Assembly (NCBI GenBank): GCA_964388965.1
Contig: CAYMCP010000017.1
Coordinates: 1 to 48,392 of the forward strand
Reading direction: 5' to 3'
DNA length: 48,392 bases
Source: Albibeggiatoa sp964388965
Lineage (GTDB): Bacteria; Pseudomonadota; Gammaproteobacteria; Beggiatoales; Beggiatoaceae
How positions within the stretch are numbered: position 1 is the first letter of the stretch; the number at the start of each line of letters is the position of its first letter. The notes under the pieces were generated by a model. That model was not told the origin of the DNA. It was given only the letters and a program-made list of their open reading frames with translations, and ran no database searches. The position numbers were made by a program, and so were the translations under genes. This document shows positions 34,528-44,221 of this stretch, in pieces.

Positions 34528-36456
34528 ATGATTCCAGAACTCGGACATTTTTTACTCATTCTCGCACTGTGCTTAGCCATTGTACAGACTATTTTCCCAC
34601 TGATAGGTACATACCTTGCCGCACCAAATTGGATGGCTGTAGCACGACCTGCGGCAACAGGACAGTTTATTTTTCTAGTACTGGCTTATGCCTGTCTGAC
34701 TTATGCGTTTATTTATAATGATTTCTCAGTTGCTTATGTCGCCTCTAACTCAAATACGACTTTACCACTGCATTATCGCATCGTGAGTGTTTGGGGTGGG
34801 CATGAAGGCTCGATGCTTCTGTGGACATTAATTTTAGCGTTATGGACAATGGCTGTGGTTATTTTTAGTCGCAGTTTGCCGCGTCCTATGGTAGCGCGAG
34901 TCATTGCAGTAATGGGTTTTATCAGTATTGGTTTTTTACTATTCATGGTTTTAACCTCCAATCCATTTGACCGTCTCGCCTCACCACCTGCCGACGGACG
35001 CGATTTAAATCCATTATTACAAGACCCCGGATTAATTATCCATCCACCAATGTTATACATGGGTTATGTCGGTTTTTCAGTCGCGTTTGCTTTTGCGATT
35101 GCGGCTTTATTAGGCGGTTCACTAGATAGCGCGTGGGCACGTTGGTCTCGACCTTGGACGCTTATTGCTTGGGCATTTTTGACATTAGGCATCGCACTAG
35201 GTAGCTGGTGGGCTTATTACGAATTAGGTTGGGGAGGCTGGTGGTTCTGGGACCCAGTGGAAAATGCTTCATTCATGCCTTGGCTCGTGGGTACAGCATT
35301 AATTCACTCGCTCGCCGTCACCGAAAAACGTGCTGCATTTAAAAACTGGACAGTATTATTAGCTATTCTAGCATTCTCATTAAGTCTACTTGGCACATTC
35401 CTAGTGCGTTCTGGTGTACTAACTTCGGTTCACGCCTTTGCCAGCGACCCCAAACGCGGGATATTTATCCTAGCATTTTTAGGCATTATCGTAGGTATTT
35501 CATTCCTATTGTACGCATGGCGTGCACCGAAAGTAGGTAAAGGTGGTTATTTTGCTCTGGTATCTAAAGAATCTTTTTTATTAATTAACAATATCTTACT
35601 CGTCGTTTGCTGTGCCAGTATATTAATCGGCACGTTGTATCCCTTGTTCATTGATGCGTTGAAATTAGGTGAAATCTCAGTAGGACCACCGTATTTTGAT
35701 AAAATGTTTTTATTATTTATGTTTCCATTGATGCTCCTACTTGGTATCGGTCCGCTAGCGCGCTGGAAACAAGATAAAATCAGTCATTTGGCTAGTTTGT
35801 TGGTAGTCAGCTTGGTGCTGAGTGTAACACTTGGCGTTGCTATTCCCTATTTGATAATGGGTACGAAAGGTTTAATTGTAATGCCGGGAGTCGCCTTAGC
35901 AATGTGGGTAATTTTTACTGGCACACAAACTTTTTTGGATAAATTAAAACATAAAAAAAATCCTATTCAAGCCGCGTTTCAATTACCAGCAAGTTTTTAC
36001 GGTATGGGAATGGCGCATTTCGGTGTGGCAGTTTTCATTATTGGTGTGACCTTAACAAAAGCGTATAGCGTAGAGCGCGATGTGCGTATGGTGTTGAACG
36101 AACCGATTACAATCGCTAATCATGTTTTTACTCTGAAACAGATTAAGCCCTTTGACGGACCGAATTATCATGCAGATAAGGGGTTGATTATAGTCGAAAA
36201 TGATGGAAAATTGATTGCAGAATTAAAACCAGAAAAACGATTATATTTAGTACAAGGTATGCCTATGACAGAGGCTGCAATTAATGCAACAATTTTTCGT
36301 GATTTATATGTTGCGTTGGGCGAGCCCGTCGGTGAAGATGCTTGGGCTGTACGGGTGTATTTTAAACCGTTCGTGCGTTGGATTTGGATTGGTACGCTTT
36401 TTATGGCGTTAGGTGGTTTGTTGTCAACGATGGATAAGCGTTATCGTAAATTGTAA
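34528..36456 (+). CDS. ccmF: Heme lyase CcmF
   Basis: Polytopic inner-membrane protein of 642 residues that, with CcmH/CcmI, attaches heme to the CxxCH motif of apocytochromes c. The tryptophan-rich WWD motif is intact (about 235-245, GWGGWWFWDPVENASFMPWL), with conserved periplasmic His residues such as in 'VWGGHEGSMLLW' and 'IIHPPMLYMGYVG'. The ATG at 34528 is preferred to a TTG four codons upstream, though no strong ribosome binding site is seen. ccmG, ccmH and ccmI do not follow; the next gene is convergent glnA. Confidence 0.95.
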   Translation: MIPELGHFLLILALCLAIVQTIFPLIGTYLAAPNWMAVARPAATGQFIFLVLAYACLTYAFIYNDFSVAYVASNSNTTLPLHYRIVSVWGGHEGSMLLWTLILALWTMAVVIFSRSLPRPMVARVIAVMGFISIGFLLFMVLTSNPFDRLASPPADGRDLNPLLQDPGLIIHPPMLYMGYVGFSVAFAFAIAALLGGSLDSAWARWSRPWTLIAWAFLTLGIALGSWWAYYELGWGGWWFWDPVENASFMPWLVGTALIHSLAVTEKRAAFKNWTVLLAILAFSLSLLGTFLVRSGVLTSVHAFASDPKRGIFILAFLGIIVGISFLLYAWRAPKVGKGGYFALVSKESFLLINNILLVVCCASILIGTLYPLFIDALKLGEISVGPPYFDKMFLLFMFPLMLLLGIGPLARWKQDKISHLASLLVVSLVLSVTLGVAIPYLIMGTKGLIVMPGVALAMWVIFTGTQTFLDKLKHKKNPIQAAFQLPASFYGMGMAHFGVAVFIIGVTLTKAYSVERDVRMVLNEPITIANHVFTLKQIKPFDGPNYHADKGLIIVENDGKLIAELKPEKRLYLVQGMPMTEAAINATIFRDLYVALGEPVGEDAWAVRVYFKPFVRWIWIGTLFMALGGLLSTMDKRYRKL

Positions 36457-36482
36457 CACAAAGTGACAGCCTAAATACGTTC

Positions 36483-36520
36483 AAAAAAAGGAGTGCGAAA
36501 ATTGATTTTTAACGCACTCC
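36483..36520 (-). terminator. Rho-independent terminator of glnA
   Basis: Stem GGAGTGCG/CGCACTCC (36490-36497 with 36513-36520) with an AT-rich loop that can extend the pairing, followed on the minus strand by seven T (36489-36483). It lies in the convergent gap between ccmF and glnA and is oriented to stop glnA. Confidence 0.85.
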
Positions 36521-36559
36521 ACATTCGTCAAAAAGTATAGCTCATTTCTAGCATGAAAC

Positions 36560-37969
36560 TTACAGACTAAAATACATATCAAATTCAACTGGATGCGTTG
36601 TCATGCGTAAACGAGTGATTTCATCAGATTTCAGATGAATGTACGCATCAATCACATCATCAGTGAATACACCGCCTGCTTTCAAAAATTCACGGTCAGC
36701 GTCTAAAGCTTCCATCGCCTCTTCCAGCGAAAAACAAACTGTTTTCAATGTTTTTTCTTCTTCTGGCGGCAAATCATACAAATCTTTGTCCATTGCATCA
36801 CCCGGCTCAATCTTATTCAAGATACCATCTAAACCTGCCATCAACATTGCCGTAAATGCAAAATATGGATTGGCAGTTGAATCAGGAAAACGGACTTCAA
36901 TCCGACGCGCTTTAGGATTCGGAATGTAAGGAATGCGGATAGAAGCAGAACGATTACGCGCTGAATAGGCTAATAAGGTAGGTGCTTCAAAACCTTTAAC
37001 TAAACGTTTATAACTATTGGTACTGGCATTAGCAAATGCGTTAATTGCTTTAGCATGTTTCAAGATACCACCAATGTAATATAAACCTTCTTGCGATAAA
37101 CCACCATACAAATCACCCGTAAAGATATTTTGACCTGCTTTAGAAATAGATTGGTGAACGTGCATACCATTACCATTATCGCCCACTAACGGTTTAGGCA
37201 TGAAAGTCGCCGTTTTACCAAAGCCATGCGCCACATTCATCACCACATACTTTAAGATTTGTACTTCGTCAGATTTTTTCACTAAACTGTTGAATGCAAC
37301 ACCAATTTCACATTGTCCTGCGGTCGCTACTTCGTGGTGGTGTACTTCAGCTTTTAAGCCCATTTGCTCTAATACCAAACACATCTGTGAGCGAATATCT
37401 TGTAAAGAATCTACTGGAGGAACTGGGAAATAGCCACCTTTTTGAGTTGGACGATGCCCAATATTACCTTCGCCGTATACACGCTCTGAGTTCCAGCTTG
37501 CTTCTTTGGAATCAATTTCATAGAACGCACCACTAATATCAGCACCCCAACGTACATCATCAAAAATAAAGAATTCGTTTTCAGGACCAAAAAATGCGGT
37601 ATCGCCCACACCAGTAGATTGTAAATAAGCCTCTGCGCGACGCGCTAAAGAACGCGGATCACGTTCATAACCTTGCATAGTTGAAGGTTCGATAATGTCG
37701 CAACGTAAATTTAAGGTTGGTTCATCAAAGAATGGATCAATCACTGCCGTATCTGCATCTGGCATTAAGATCATGTCAGACTCATTAATACCTTTCCAAC
37801 CCGCAATTGAAGAGCCATCAAACATTTTACCGTCTGTAAAAACATCCTCGTCAACAGTATGCGACGGAACAGAAACATGTTGTTCTTTACCTTTTGTGTC
37901 TGTAAAACGAAAATCAACGAATTTAATGTTGTTTTCTTTGATCATATTCAAAACACTTTCAGCAGACAT
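36560..37969 (-). CDS. glnA: Glutamine synthetase type I
   Basis: Cytoplasmic dodecameric enzyme (469 residues per subunit) that forms glutamine from glutamate, ammonia and ATP. GSI motifs are present: 'FDGSSIAGW', 'GPENEFFIFDD', 'MHVHQSI', 'NRSASIRIP' and 'EVRFPDSTANPYFAF'. Tyr398 in 'DLYDLPPEE' is the adenylylation site of the GSI-beta class, so GlnE control is expected. GAGGAG lies 5 nt before the ATG. The upstream region shows a sigma54-type promoter and repeated TGCACTA half-sites, and a strong terminator follows. ntrBC is not adjacent. Confidence 0.98.
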   Translation of the reverse strand: MSAESVLNMIKENNIKFVDFRFTDTKGKEQHVSVPSHTVDEDVFTDGKMFDGSSIAGWKGINESDMILMPDADTAVIDPFFDEPTLNLRCDIIEPSTMQGYERDPRSLARRAEAYLQSTGVGDTAFFGPENEFFIFDDVRWGADISGAFYEIDSKEASWNSERVYGEGNIGHRPTQKGGYFPVPPVDSLQDIRSQMCLVLEQMGLKAEVHHHEVATAGQCEIGVAFNSLVKKSDEVQILKYVVMNVAHGFGKTATFMPKPLVGDNGNGMHVHQSISKAGQNIFTGDLYGGLSQEGLYYIGGILKHAKAINAFANASTNSYKRLVKGFEAPTLLAYSARNRSASIRIPYIPNPKARRIEVRFPDSTANPYFAFTAMLMAGLDGILNKIEPGDAMDKDLYDLPPEEEKTLKTVCFSLEEAMEALDADREFLKAGGVFTDDVIDAYIHLKSDEITRLRMTTHPVEFDMYFSL

Positions 37970-38024
37970 AGTGACTCCTCAAATATAAAATGTACTGGTT
38001 TTAGTCTAGTCGTGTCTATGCGAC

Positions 38025-38039
38025 GCATGAATTGTACCA
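38025..38039 (-). promoter_or_regulatory. Sigma54 (-24/-12) promoter of glnA
   Basis: The minus strand reads TGGTACAATTCATGC, against consensus TGGCAC-N5-TTGC. The invariant GG and GC are present at the right spacing, with two mismatches elsewhere. It lies about 55 bp before the glnA ATG, which agrees with known NtrC/sigma54 control of glnA in many proteobacteria. Confidence 0.6.
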
Positions 38040-38087
38040 TCAATATATTTAATAAAAAACAGTCGGTTAATATTTATATGATTCAAT

Positions 38088-38122
38088 ATATGCACTAAAA
38101 AAGACCTTAATATGCACTAAAA
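38088..38122 (-). promoter_or_regulatory. Repeated TGCACTA half-sites, possible NtrC enhancer
   Basis: ATATGCACTAAAA occurs twice as a direct repeat (38088-38100 and 38110-38122), 22 bp (about two helical turns) apart and 50-85 bp upstream of the predicted sigma54 promoter. TGCACTA matches one half of the NtrC palindrome, but the complementary halves are poor. NtrC binding is therefore tentative. Confidence 0.4.
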
Positions 38123-38260
38123 TAGAGCGTTTGATTGTTAAACTCAGATTGGGCAGGGTTTTTTAGACGGAAGCTTTGCTTTGTTAGACTTCTATCCGAA
38201 AGATGCGCTGCTTTTTATTTTATTACATTATAATTAAATTTAGATTAATATCCATTTATT

Positions 38261-38974
38261 CTAAAGATGTGCCGAATTGCGATACCATACTGTATCATTT
38301 GTGTTGTGGGTTTCATAATGATCAAATATAGCCTTCAAAATCAGTTTTGGATCATCTATTATGGTAAATAGTTCTAAATCTTCTGCGGCAATGGTACGAT
38401 TGGGTACAAGTGTTTCTTCCATCCATTGAATTAAGCCTTGCCAAAATGCGCTTTGTACTAAGATGACGGGTAAGTGTGGAATTTTTTTAGTCTGAACTAA
38501 GGTTAAAATTTCCATTAATTCATCTAATGTGCCGAATCCACCCGGTAAAAAGACGTAGGCTGAAGCATATTTTACAAACATAACTTTACGTGCGAAAAAA
38601 TGGCGAAAATGTAACGTAACATCTTGATAAGGATTATGTTTTTCATTGGGTACGTTGATATTTAAACCGATGCTTAAAGAACTACCTTCGTAAGCCCCTT
38701 TATTCGCGGCTTGCATGATACCAGGTCCGCCGCCACTCACGACTGAAAAGCCCGCATTAGACAAGTCGTAAGCAATGCGTTCGGCGAGTAAGCAGTAAGG
38801 ATGTTCGGGCGTAAAACGCGCTGAACCAAAAATACTAACCGACGGCGATATGTTAGCTAGATGTTCAAATCCTTCAACAAATTCCGCCATAATTTGAAAA
38901 ACACGCCATGATTCATGTTGAAAAACATCTTTGTCGATTGGGTGTATCATGGCAGGGGGTAATTTTTTATTCAT
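38261..38974 (-). CDS. LOG family protein (TIGR00730-like)
   Basis: Rossmann-fold protein of 237 residues in the LOG/lysine-decarboxylase-like family. Its characterised members are cytokinin riboside 5'-monophosphate phosphoribohydrolases. The diagnostic motif PGGFGTLDELMEIL is present (about 137-150), together with 'SGGGPGIMQAANKGAYEG' and a conserved Arg in 'HFFARKVMFVKYASAYVFLPGG'. In bacteria of this type the natural role is often nucleotide-monophosphate hydrolysis rather than hormone synthesis. It follows thiE by 36 bp on the same strand. Confidence 0.88.
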   Translation of the reverse strand: MNKKLPPAMIHPIDKDVFQHESWRVFQIMAEFVEGFEHLANISPSVSIFGSARFTPEHPYCLLAERIAYDLSNAGFSVVSGGGPGIMQAANKGAYEGSSLSIGLNINVPNEKHNPYQDVTLHFRHFFARKVMFVKYASAYVFLPGGFGTLDELMEILTLVQTKKIPHLPVILVQSAFWQGLIQWMEETLVPNRTIAAEDLELFTIIDDPKLILKAIFDHYETHNTNDTVWYRNSAHL

Positions 38975-39010
38975 AAAATCGTTGCTATCACTCGCAAAAT
39001 AAACGAAATA

Positions 39011-39637
39011 TTAATTAAATAATTGGCTATAACCATTTGTTGCAGTTTGTACCGCTTGTGGTGTCGGGTGGGCGAAAACTCCGCTAATGACAGCTAAACT
39101 GTCAGCACCTGCCAATAATAATTGTGATCCATTGTCTGCTGTAATGCCACCAATAGCAACAATCGGACATGAAAATTGTTGATGTGCTTGACGTAGCAAC
39201 GCGAGTGAGGCAGATACTGCATTTGGCTTAATAGTGGAAGAGAAAAAGCGACCAAAAGCAATATAATTTGCACCATTATCAATAGCTTGTTGCGCTAAAC
39301 CAAGTTGGTTATAACAAGAAACACCTATGATTGCTTGATTACCTAGCTGCTCTCTAGCCTGTGATAAATTTGTATCATGCTGTCCTAGATGTACTCCATC
39401 AGCTTCGATTTGCAACGCTAATTCAACATCATCATTGATAATTAACGGGACTGCGTGCTGATGACATAATATCTTTAAAGCGGTTGCTTGTTCTAATCTC
39501 CGTTGTTGATTATCGGTTTTATCTCGATATTGTACGACTTTCGCGCCACCTAATAATGCTGCTTCAACAAATTGCGCAAACTGTTGTTCTGGAATCAATT
39601 GGCTATCTGTGATGACATAAAGTCCTTGAATATTCAT
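39011..39637 (-). CDS. thiE: Thiamine-phosphate synthase ThiE
   Basis: Joins the pyrimidine (HMP-PP) and thiazole (carboxythiazole phosphate) moieties to make thiamine phosphate; cytoplasmic TIM barrel of 208 residues. Characteristic motifs are 'VQYRDK' near the N-terminus, 'LIINDDVELAL', 'DGVHLGQHD', 'IGVSCY' and 'PIVAIGGI'. No TPP riboswitch is visible in the 95 bp upstream. It lies between rnfB and the LOG gene on one strand, possibly as an operon. The thiazole synthase gene thiG is about 8 kb away on the other strand. Confidence 0.96.
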   Translation of the reverse strand: MNIQGLYVITDSQLIPEQQFAQFVEAALLGGAKVVQYRDKTDNQQRRLEQATALKILCHQHAVPLIINDDVELALQIEADGVHLGQHDTNLSQAREQLGNQAIIGVSCYNQLGLAQQAIDNGANYIAFGRFFSSTIKPNAVSASLALLRQAHQQFSCPIVAIGGITADNGSQLLLAGADSLAVISGVFAHPTPQAVQTATNGYSQLFN

Positions 39638-39732
39638 AAGTACCTTTAAGTTAATTGTAAGAAGAAATATATTCGATTCAGATATTTACACGAAAATATT
39701 AAATTTAACCATTTAAAATACACTGCTATTAA

Positions 39733-40299
39733 TCAAGCTATTTTACGTTGTTCTTTGATTGTGTGGATTGGATATGGCCATTTCCATGTAACGGTCGTTT
39801 CTGATATAGGTTGCATTGTAATACAATTAACTGGACAAGGTGGTAGGCATAACTCGCACCCTGTACATTCTTTGCTAATGACCGTGTGCATCTGTTTAGC
39901 AGAACCTAAAATTGCGTCTACGGGACAAGCTTGAATACATAACGTGCAACCAATGCAAGTATTTTCGTCGATGATTGCAATCAAATTGATATTTTCTGGC
40001 AAATTTTCTGTTGCATCGAGCGGTTTGGGTTCGACATCTAATAATTCTGCTAGTGCCAGCATAGTCGCCTCGCCGCCGGGAGGACATTGATTGATTTCTG
40101 CCTCACCATTTGCAATTGCCTCAGCGTAAGGACGACAACCCGGATAAGTACATTTGCCACATTGTTGTTGCGGTAAAAGTGCGTCAATTTGCTCCACAAT
40201 AGGATTAGATTCCACTTTAAATTGAATCGCTGCATAACCTAGCAATAAACCAAAAAATAACGCTAATGCACCAATAGTAACAATTGCAATTAATATCAT
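39733..40299 (-). CDS. rnfB: Electron transport complex subunit RnfB/RsxB
   Basis: Iron-sulfur subunit (188 residues) of the membrane Rnf/Rsx ferredoxin:NAD+ oxidoreductase. An N-terminal hydrophobic anchor (about 1-25) precedes an Fe-S domain with C-x2-C-x4-C-x16-C (QQCGKCTYPGC ... NQCPPGG) and then two 4Fe-4S ferredoxin clusters, 'CIGCTLCIQACP' and 'CTGCELCLPPCP'. The start at 40299 is preferred to an ATG six codons upstream because AGAGGA lies 7-8 nt before it. rnfA, C, D, G and E are not adjacent, which is unusual for this complex. Confidence 0.93.
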   Translation of the reverse strand: MILIAIVTIGALALFFGLLLGYAAIQFKVESNPIVEQIDALLPQQQCGKCTYPGCRPYAEAIANGEAEINQCPPGGEATMLALAELLDVEPKPLDATENLPENINLIAIIDENTCIGCTLCIQACPVDAILGSAKQMHTVISKECTGCELCLPPCPVNCITMQPISETTVTWKWPYPIHTIKEQRKIA

Positions 40300-40400
40300 A
40301 GATGATTCCTCTAACATTAGTCGGATGTTGTGTATTTTATAGCAGGGAATGAATTTGCTTTGCGGTGAGAATGCTTAATCCCATTTTTTCATGAATTTTT

Positions 40401-43400
40401 TTAAACTTTGGTTACGATAGATACTAATACTCGTCTACGATCTTCCAAAATAACGCGACTTGCCATGATTTGTACGTCAAAACACTCTCCATTTTTATGC
40501 TGCTCACTGCGACGTTTTACAAAACTATATTCTTCACGAGTCATTAAAATGCTGTAATATTCTCGTACTGCATCGCTATGTGCAGCGGCGGGTAAGACCA
40601 TTGTAAACGGTTCGCCAACCATTTCTGCTTCGGTATAACCATACATATCAACATACGTGCTATTCATCTGTAGATAACGTCCGCGATCATCAGTAATACA
40701 TACTCCCAATTTGACAATATCGAAAATTGATGAAATTAATGCTTCACTATCCGCAATAGATTTAGGTAAGCGATTAATTTGTGGTTGGGGGGCTGTGCTA
40801 GATTCCACTTGTCCTAAATGCCATGTATGCCAACCGGGTATAGGAAAATGTTTTGCGACACTAACCCAATTGATGGTTTTAAACAAGCCACCTTTGCAGA
40901 CTAATTGTGTTTTCCAATGCGATTCCCAACTCCGCGATTCATCTACTGTACGCCGTCTTTCGTCCAACATCCGCCGCCTTTCATTAGCATCAGGATAGAG
41001 AATTTCTAATGCTTTCGGGTTAGCTACCATTTCATCTGCGCTATAACCAGTAATATCCTCACAAGCCTGATTCCAAAAAATAATATTACCTTCAATATCA
41101 AACGCATTTAGCATGATTGGCATGTGTTCGACTACCATGTACATGCGTTCTTCACTGGCTTGTAAACTAGCTTGAGTTTGCTTGTATTCGGTGACATTCA
41201 GCGCGAAAACAATGATACCAACAATATCACCTTGATTATTGCGATACGGAATTTTATCAATTTGTAACCATTGAATTTCATTATCTTTATCCCTATAAGT
41301 TACGCTGAGACCATATTGAGGCTTACCAAGCTGAATTATCTCTTCACAATCATTAAATTTATTGCTAATTACATCATCATTACCAAAAGTTTCTGTCGCT
41401 AATTTGTTTGTTTTGATTAAATTATTATTTTTATCCCGATACCAAATCATTGCAGGCACGGTATTGAATATCATTTGTTGCTCTTCCCACTGCTTACGCA
41501 AAGTCTCCCACATTCGCTTACGTTCGCTAATATCATGCAATAAGCCAAAATTAAATAATACTGTTCCTTTAGTATCACGGACTGCGTCCATTCTTTGCCA
41601 CACAGGGAACATGGTGCCTTGATTATCCATCATTTCCAATTCACCTTCCCAAGTACCCCCTTTTTCAATTTGTGGCATAATTTGCGACTCTAAAACATTG
41701 AGCGAATCGGCTGGGAAATAATCACGGAAACTAATTTGTTTCGCTTCTTTCAAAGTACGTCTAAATAATCGTTCATGTGCTGGATTAATATAGATTAAAT
41801 CACTATTTGGATTACTGATAAATATCGCCTCTTCCGATGACTCTATAATGGATTTGAATAAACGTAAATGTCCTTGTGCTTTTTTACGTTCAGTGACATC
41901 AATACCAACGCCAAATAAATAATCTAAACTACCATTAGCTTTAACAATCGCACGGCTATGCCATTCAACTAGTAATTGCTGTCCTGTTTTCGCTAGTATG
42001 TGACTTTCCATTAATAAGGGTTGCATGGTTTTAATTAGGGTATCAAATTCTTTAGCGGCAATGGCACGTTCTGCTTCCGGAATAAATGTCTTGAGAAATT
42101 CTTTATTTAATACATCTTCCAATTCATAACCCAAGGCGGTTAGCATTGCTTTGTTTATCATACGGGTTTTGCCGTCGGGATTGATTGCGAAGAAAAATGC
42201 GGGGGAAGCTTGTACCAATGTGTTTATAAAATCTTTTTCTTTGCGTAAAGCCTCTTCGGCTGCTTTGCGTTCGGTAATATCTCTCACTGTGGCGCAAATG
42301 AGTGAACGCCCTTGAAACAGATAAGTACTACCAGCAGAAATTTCCACCGGAAAAACACTATCATCTTTTTTACGATGCCAACGCAATGGAATAACTTGCA
42401 CTTTTTTGTTATTAGTACTGAAGGCTGCGCGTTTTTGTGATTCAGCAGAAACCGTTTCAGTAGTCATGCGTAAAAATTCTTCTTTGGAATAACCGTATAA
42501 ATCCACCGCCGCACGATTTACGTCAAAGAAATATTGTGTATTAGCATCATAAACGAGGGTTGGATTGCTTGCTGCCTCAAATAATTGTCTATATTTAGAT
42601 TCATTTTCCCATAGAGATGTTTCAATATCGCGCTTTTCAGTCACATCGCGTACTGCAATGGCAACCCATTGTTGGTTATCGCATTTAAATGGGCTGGTAC
42701 GCATTTCAACGGGGAATACGCCACCATCTTGCTTAGTATGATATTGTTGCAAAGTTTCTTTACTATTTTTTTGGAGTGCATTGCTTGCCTTTTCAGGCTG
42801 AGCGGACAACTCAACAACTGTTTTTTCGAGTAATTGCCCACGACTGTAGCCATACATGTGCGAAGCGGCTTTATTCACATCTAAAATATTTAAAGATTGT
42901 TGATCAACTAAAAATAGTGCATCGTCTTCAACTTCTAATATTTGTCGATATTTACGCTCTAATTTTTGTAATTCATCTGTTACGCTATGCGAGTCGGTAA
43001 TGTCCACATGCGTACCGATCATGCGTAATGCTTTACCTTCGCTATCTCGCACTACGACAGCATGATTTAATATCCAATGATATTCACCTTGATCATCTTT
43101 AATTCGGTGTGAATTTTCACAATATTCAGTCATACCCTCGATTGCATTTTGAATATCTGCCATCACTCTTTTATAGTCGTCTGGATGGATACGCTCATGC
43201 CAAAAATGAATATTATTAATATCTTGATTGGGAGCAAAACCAAACATTTGTTTCCAACGTGGTGAAAAATTTACCATATTGGTTTCTAATTCCCAATCCC
43301 ACAAATCATAACTGCCTTCAGGTAAATTGCCGATAGAAGGTTTTTGTGCATTTTTTCTTAAAGTTTGCTCCATTTCTTTGTAAGCAGTCATATCTGAGAA

Positions 43401-44108
43401 TGAGATGACGACGGCATACGGTGTTGTCACATCGTCGCGCCATAGGGGGTAGGAATTAATCCGAATCCACACGATTGAGCCATCAGGTTTGACCACTCCC
43501 ATCATCACATCGGTATAAGGCTGACCGGTACGCAAAGTACAAATTGCAGGATGGGTTTCGGTGGGAAAAGGCGAACCGTCTTCATGAATAGCAGTCCAAT
43601 CTGGGTCTATAAGCGTCCAGCCCATCATTTGCTCGGCGGATAAGCCTAAGATTCGTTCTGCACTAGGGTTGCACGCGCCGATTGTACCGTTAGCATATTG
43701 CAATACCACGCCCTCGCGTAACACATTGAGCATTTCATCTGCCACCATCGGTTGTTCGCGGTTGGTGATGTCCATACCCACAGCATAATAGGCGTATTCA
43801 ACAGATGCAGCATTATTGGTTTCCCACAAAATGGTGCGATAAGATTGATCATTGCAGCGAAAACGACAAGAAAATGAAACGGTACTTAAACCAGATTCCA
43901 TTTGTTGAAAATAATACTCTGTAGAAGGCTGATCTTCAGGATGCACGAAGCTTAAAAATGGTTTAGCGAGCAATTGCCCAGTCGTCAAGCCGAGCGATGT
44001 TTCCCAAGCCGTATTCACTTCAAGGAATTGCCGTTTAAAGTCTAAAATGCAAAATAAAGCAGATGACCGCCAAAAAAAACGGGAATGTTGCGCGTTATTC
44101 GCTGACAT
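40401..44108 (-). CDS. Ten-PAS-domain protein without an output domain
   Basis: Protein of 1235 residues made almost wholly of about ten PAS/PAC units. Recurrent cues are 'F...SS...', 'D...YGY', 'GRS..' and closing 'D[IV]T[ED]R' segments such as 'VRDVTEKRD', 'VRDITERKA', 'VGIDVTERKK' and 'LHDISERKR'. It ends right after the last PAS with 'RVLVSIVTKV'. No kinase, GGDEF, EAL or methyl-accepting domain, no signal peptide and no membrane helix are seen. The start is the ATG at 44108, preceded by AGGAAGG; a TTG six codons upstream is less likely. Only 101 bp separate its stop from rnfB, too little to hide a lost effector. Confidence 0.88.
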   Translation of the reverse strand: MSANNAQHSRFFWRSSALFCILDFKRQFLEVNTAWETSLGLTTGQLLAKPFLSFVHPEDQPSTEYYFQQMESGLSTVSFSCRFRCNDQSYRTILWETNNAASVEYAYYAVGMDITNREQPMVADEMLNVLREGVVLQYANGTIGACNPSAERILGLSAEQMMGWTLIDPDWTAIHEDGSPFPTETHPAICTLRTGQPYTDVMMGVVKPDGSIVWIRINSYPLWRDDVTTPYAVVISFSDMTAYKEMEQTLRKNAQKPSIGNLPEGSYDLWDWELETNMVNFSPRWKQMFGFAPNQDINNIHFWHERIHPDDYKRVMADIQNAIEGMTEYCENSHRIKDDQGEYHWILNHAVVVRDSEGKALRMIGTHVDITDSHSVTDELQKLERKYRQILEVEDDALFLVDQQSLNILDVNKAASHMYGYSRGQLLEKTVVELSAQPEKASNALQKNSKETLQQYHTKQDGGVFPVEMRTSPFKCDNQQWVAIAVRDVTEKRDIETSLWENESKYRQLFEAASNPTLVYDANTQYFFDVNRAAVDLYGYSKEEFLRMTTETVSAESQKRAAFSTNNKKVQVIPLRWHRKKDDSVFPVEISAGSTYLFQGRSLICATVRDITERKAAEEALRKEKDFINTLVQASPAFFFAINPDGKTRMINKAMLTALGYELEDVLNKEFLKTFIPEAERAIAAKEFDTLIKTMQPLLMESHILAKTGQQLLVEWHSRAIVKANGSLDYLFGVGIDVTERKKAQGHLRLFKSIIESSEEAIFISNPNSDLIYINPAHERLFRRTLKEAKQISFRDYFPADSLNVLESQIMPQIEKGGTWEGELEMMDNQGTMFPVWQRMDAVRDTKGTVLFNFGLLHDISERKRMWETLRKQWEEQQMIFNTVPAMIWYRDKNNNLIKTNKLATETFGNDDVISNKFNDCEEIIQLGKPQYGLSVTYRDKDNEIQWLQIDKIPYRNNQGDIVGIIVFALNVTEYKQTQASLQASEERMYMVVEHMPIMLNAFDIEGNIIFWNQACEDITGYSADEMVANPKALEILYPDANERRRMLDERRRTVDESRSWESHWKTQLVCKGGLFKTINWVSVAKHFPIPGWHTWHLGQVESSTAPQPQINRLPKSIADSEALISSIFDIVKLGVCITDDRGRYLQMNSTYVDMYGYTEAEMVGEPFTMVLPAAAHSDAVREYYSILMTREEYSFVKRRSEQHKNGECFDVQIMASRVILEDRRRVLVSIVTKV

Positions 44109-44221
44109 AATGCCTTCCTGAGACAATTAACAATAGATTTCTTCAAATTATTTTCATATCAAAAATGATGATGTTTCTAGTGACAAAAATTGTTATATTT
44201 AACTTTTAAGTAAGAAAATTA

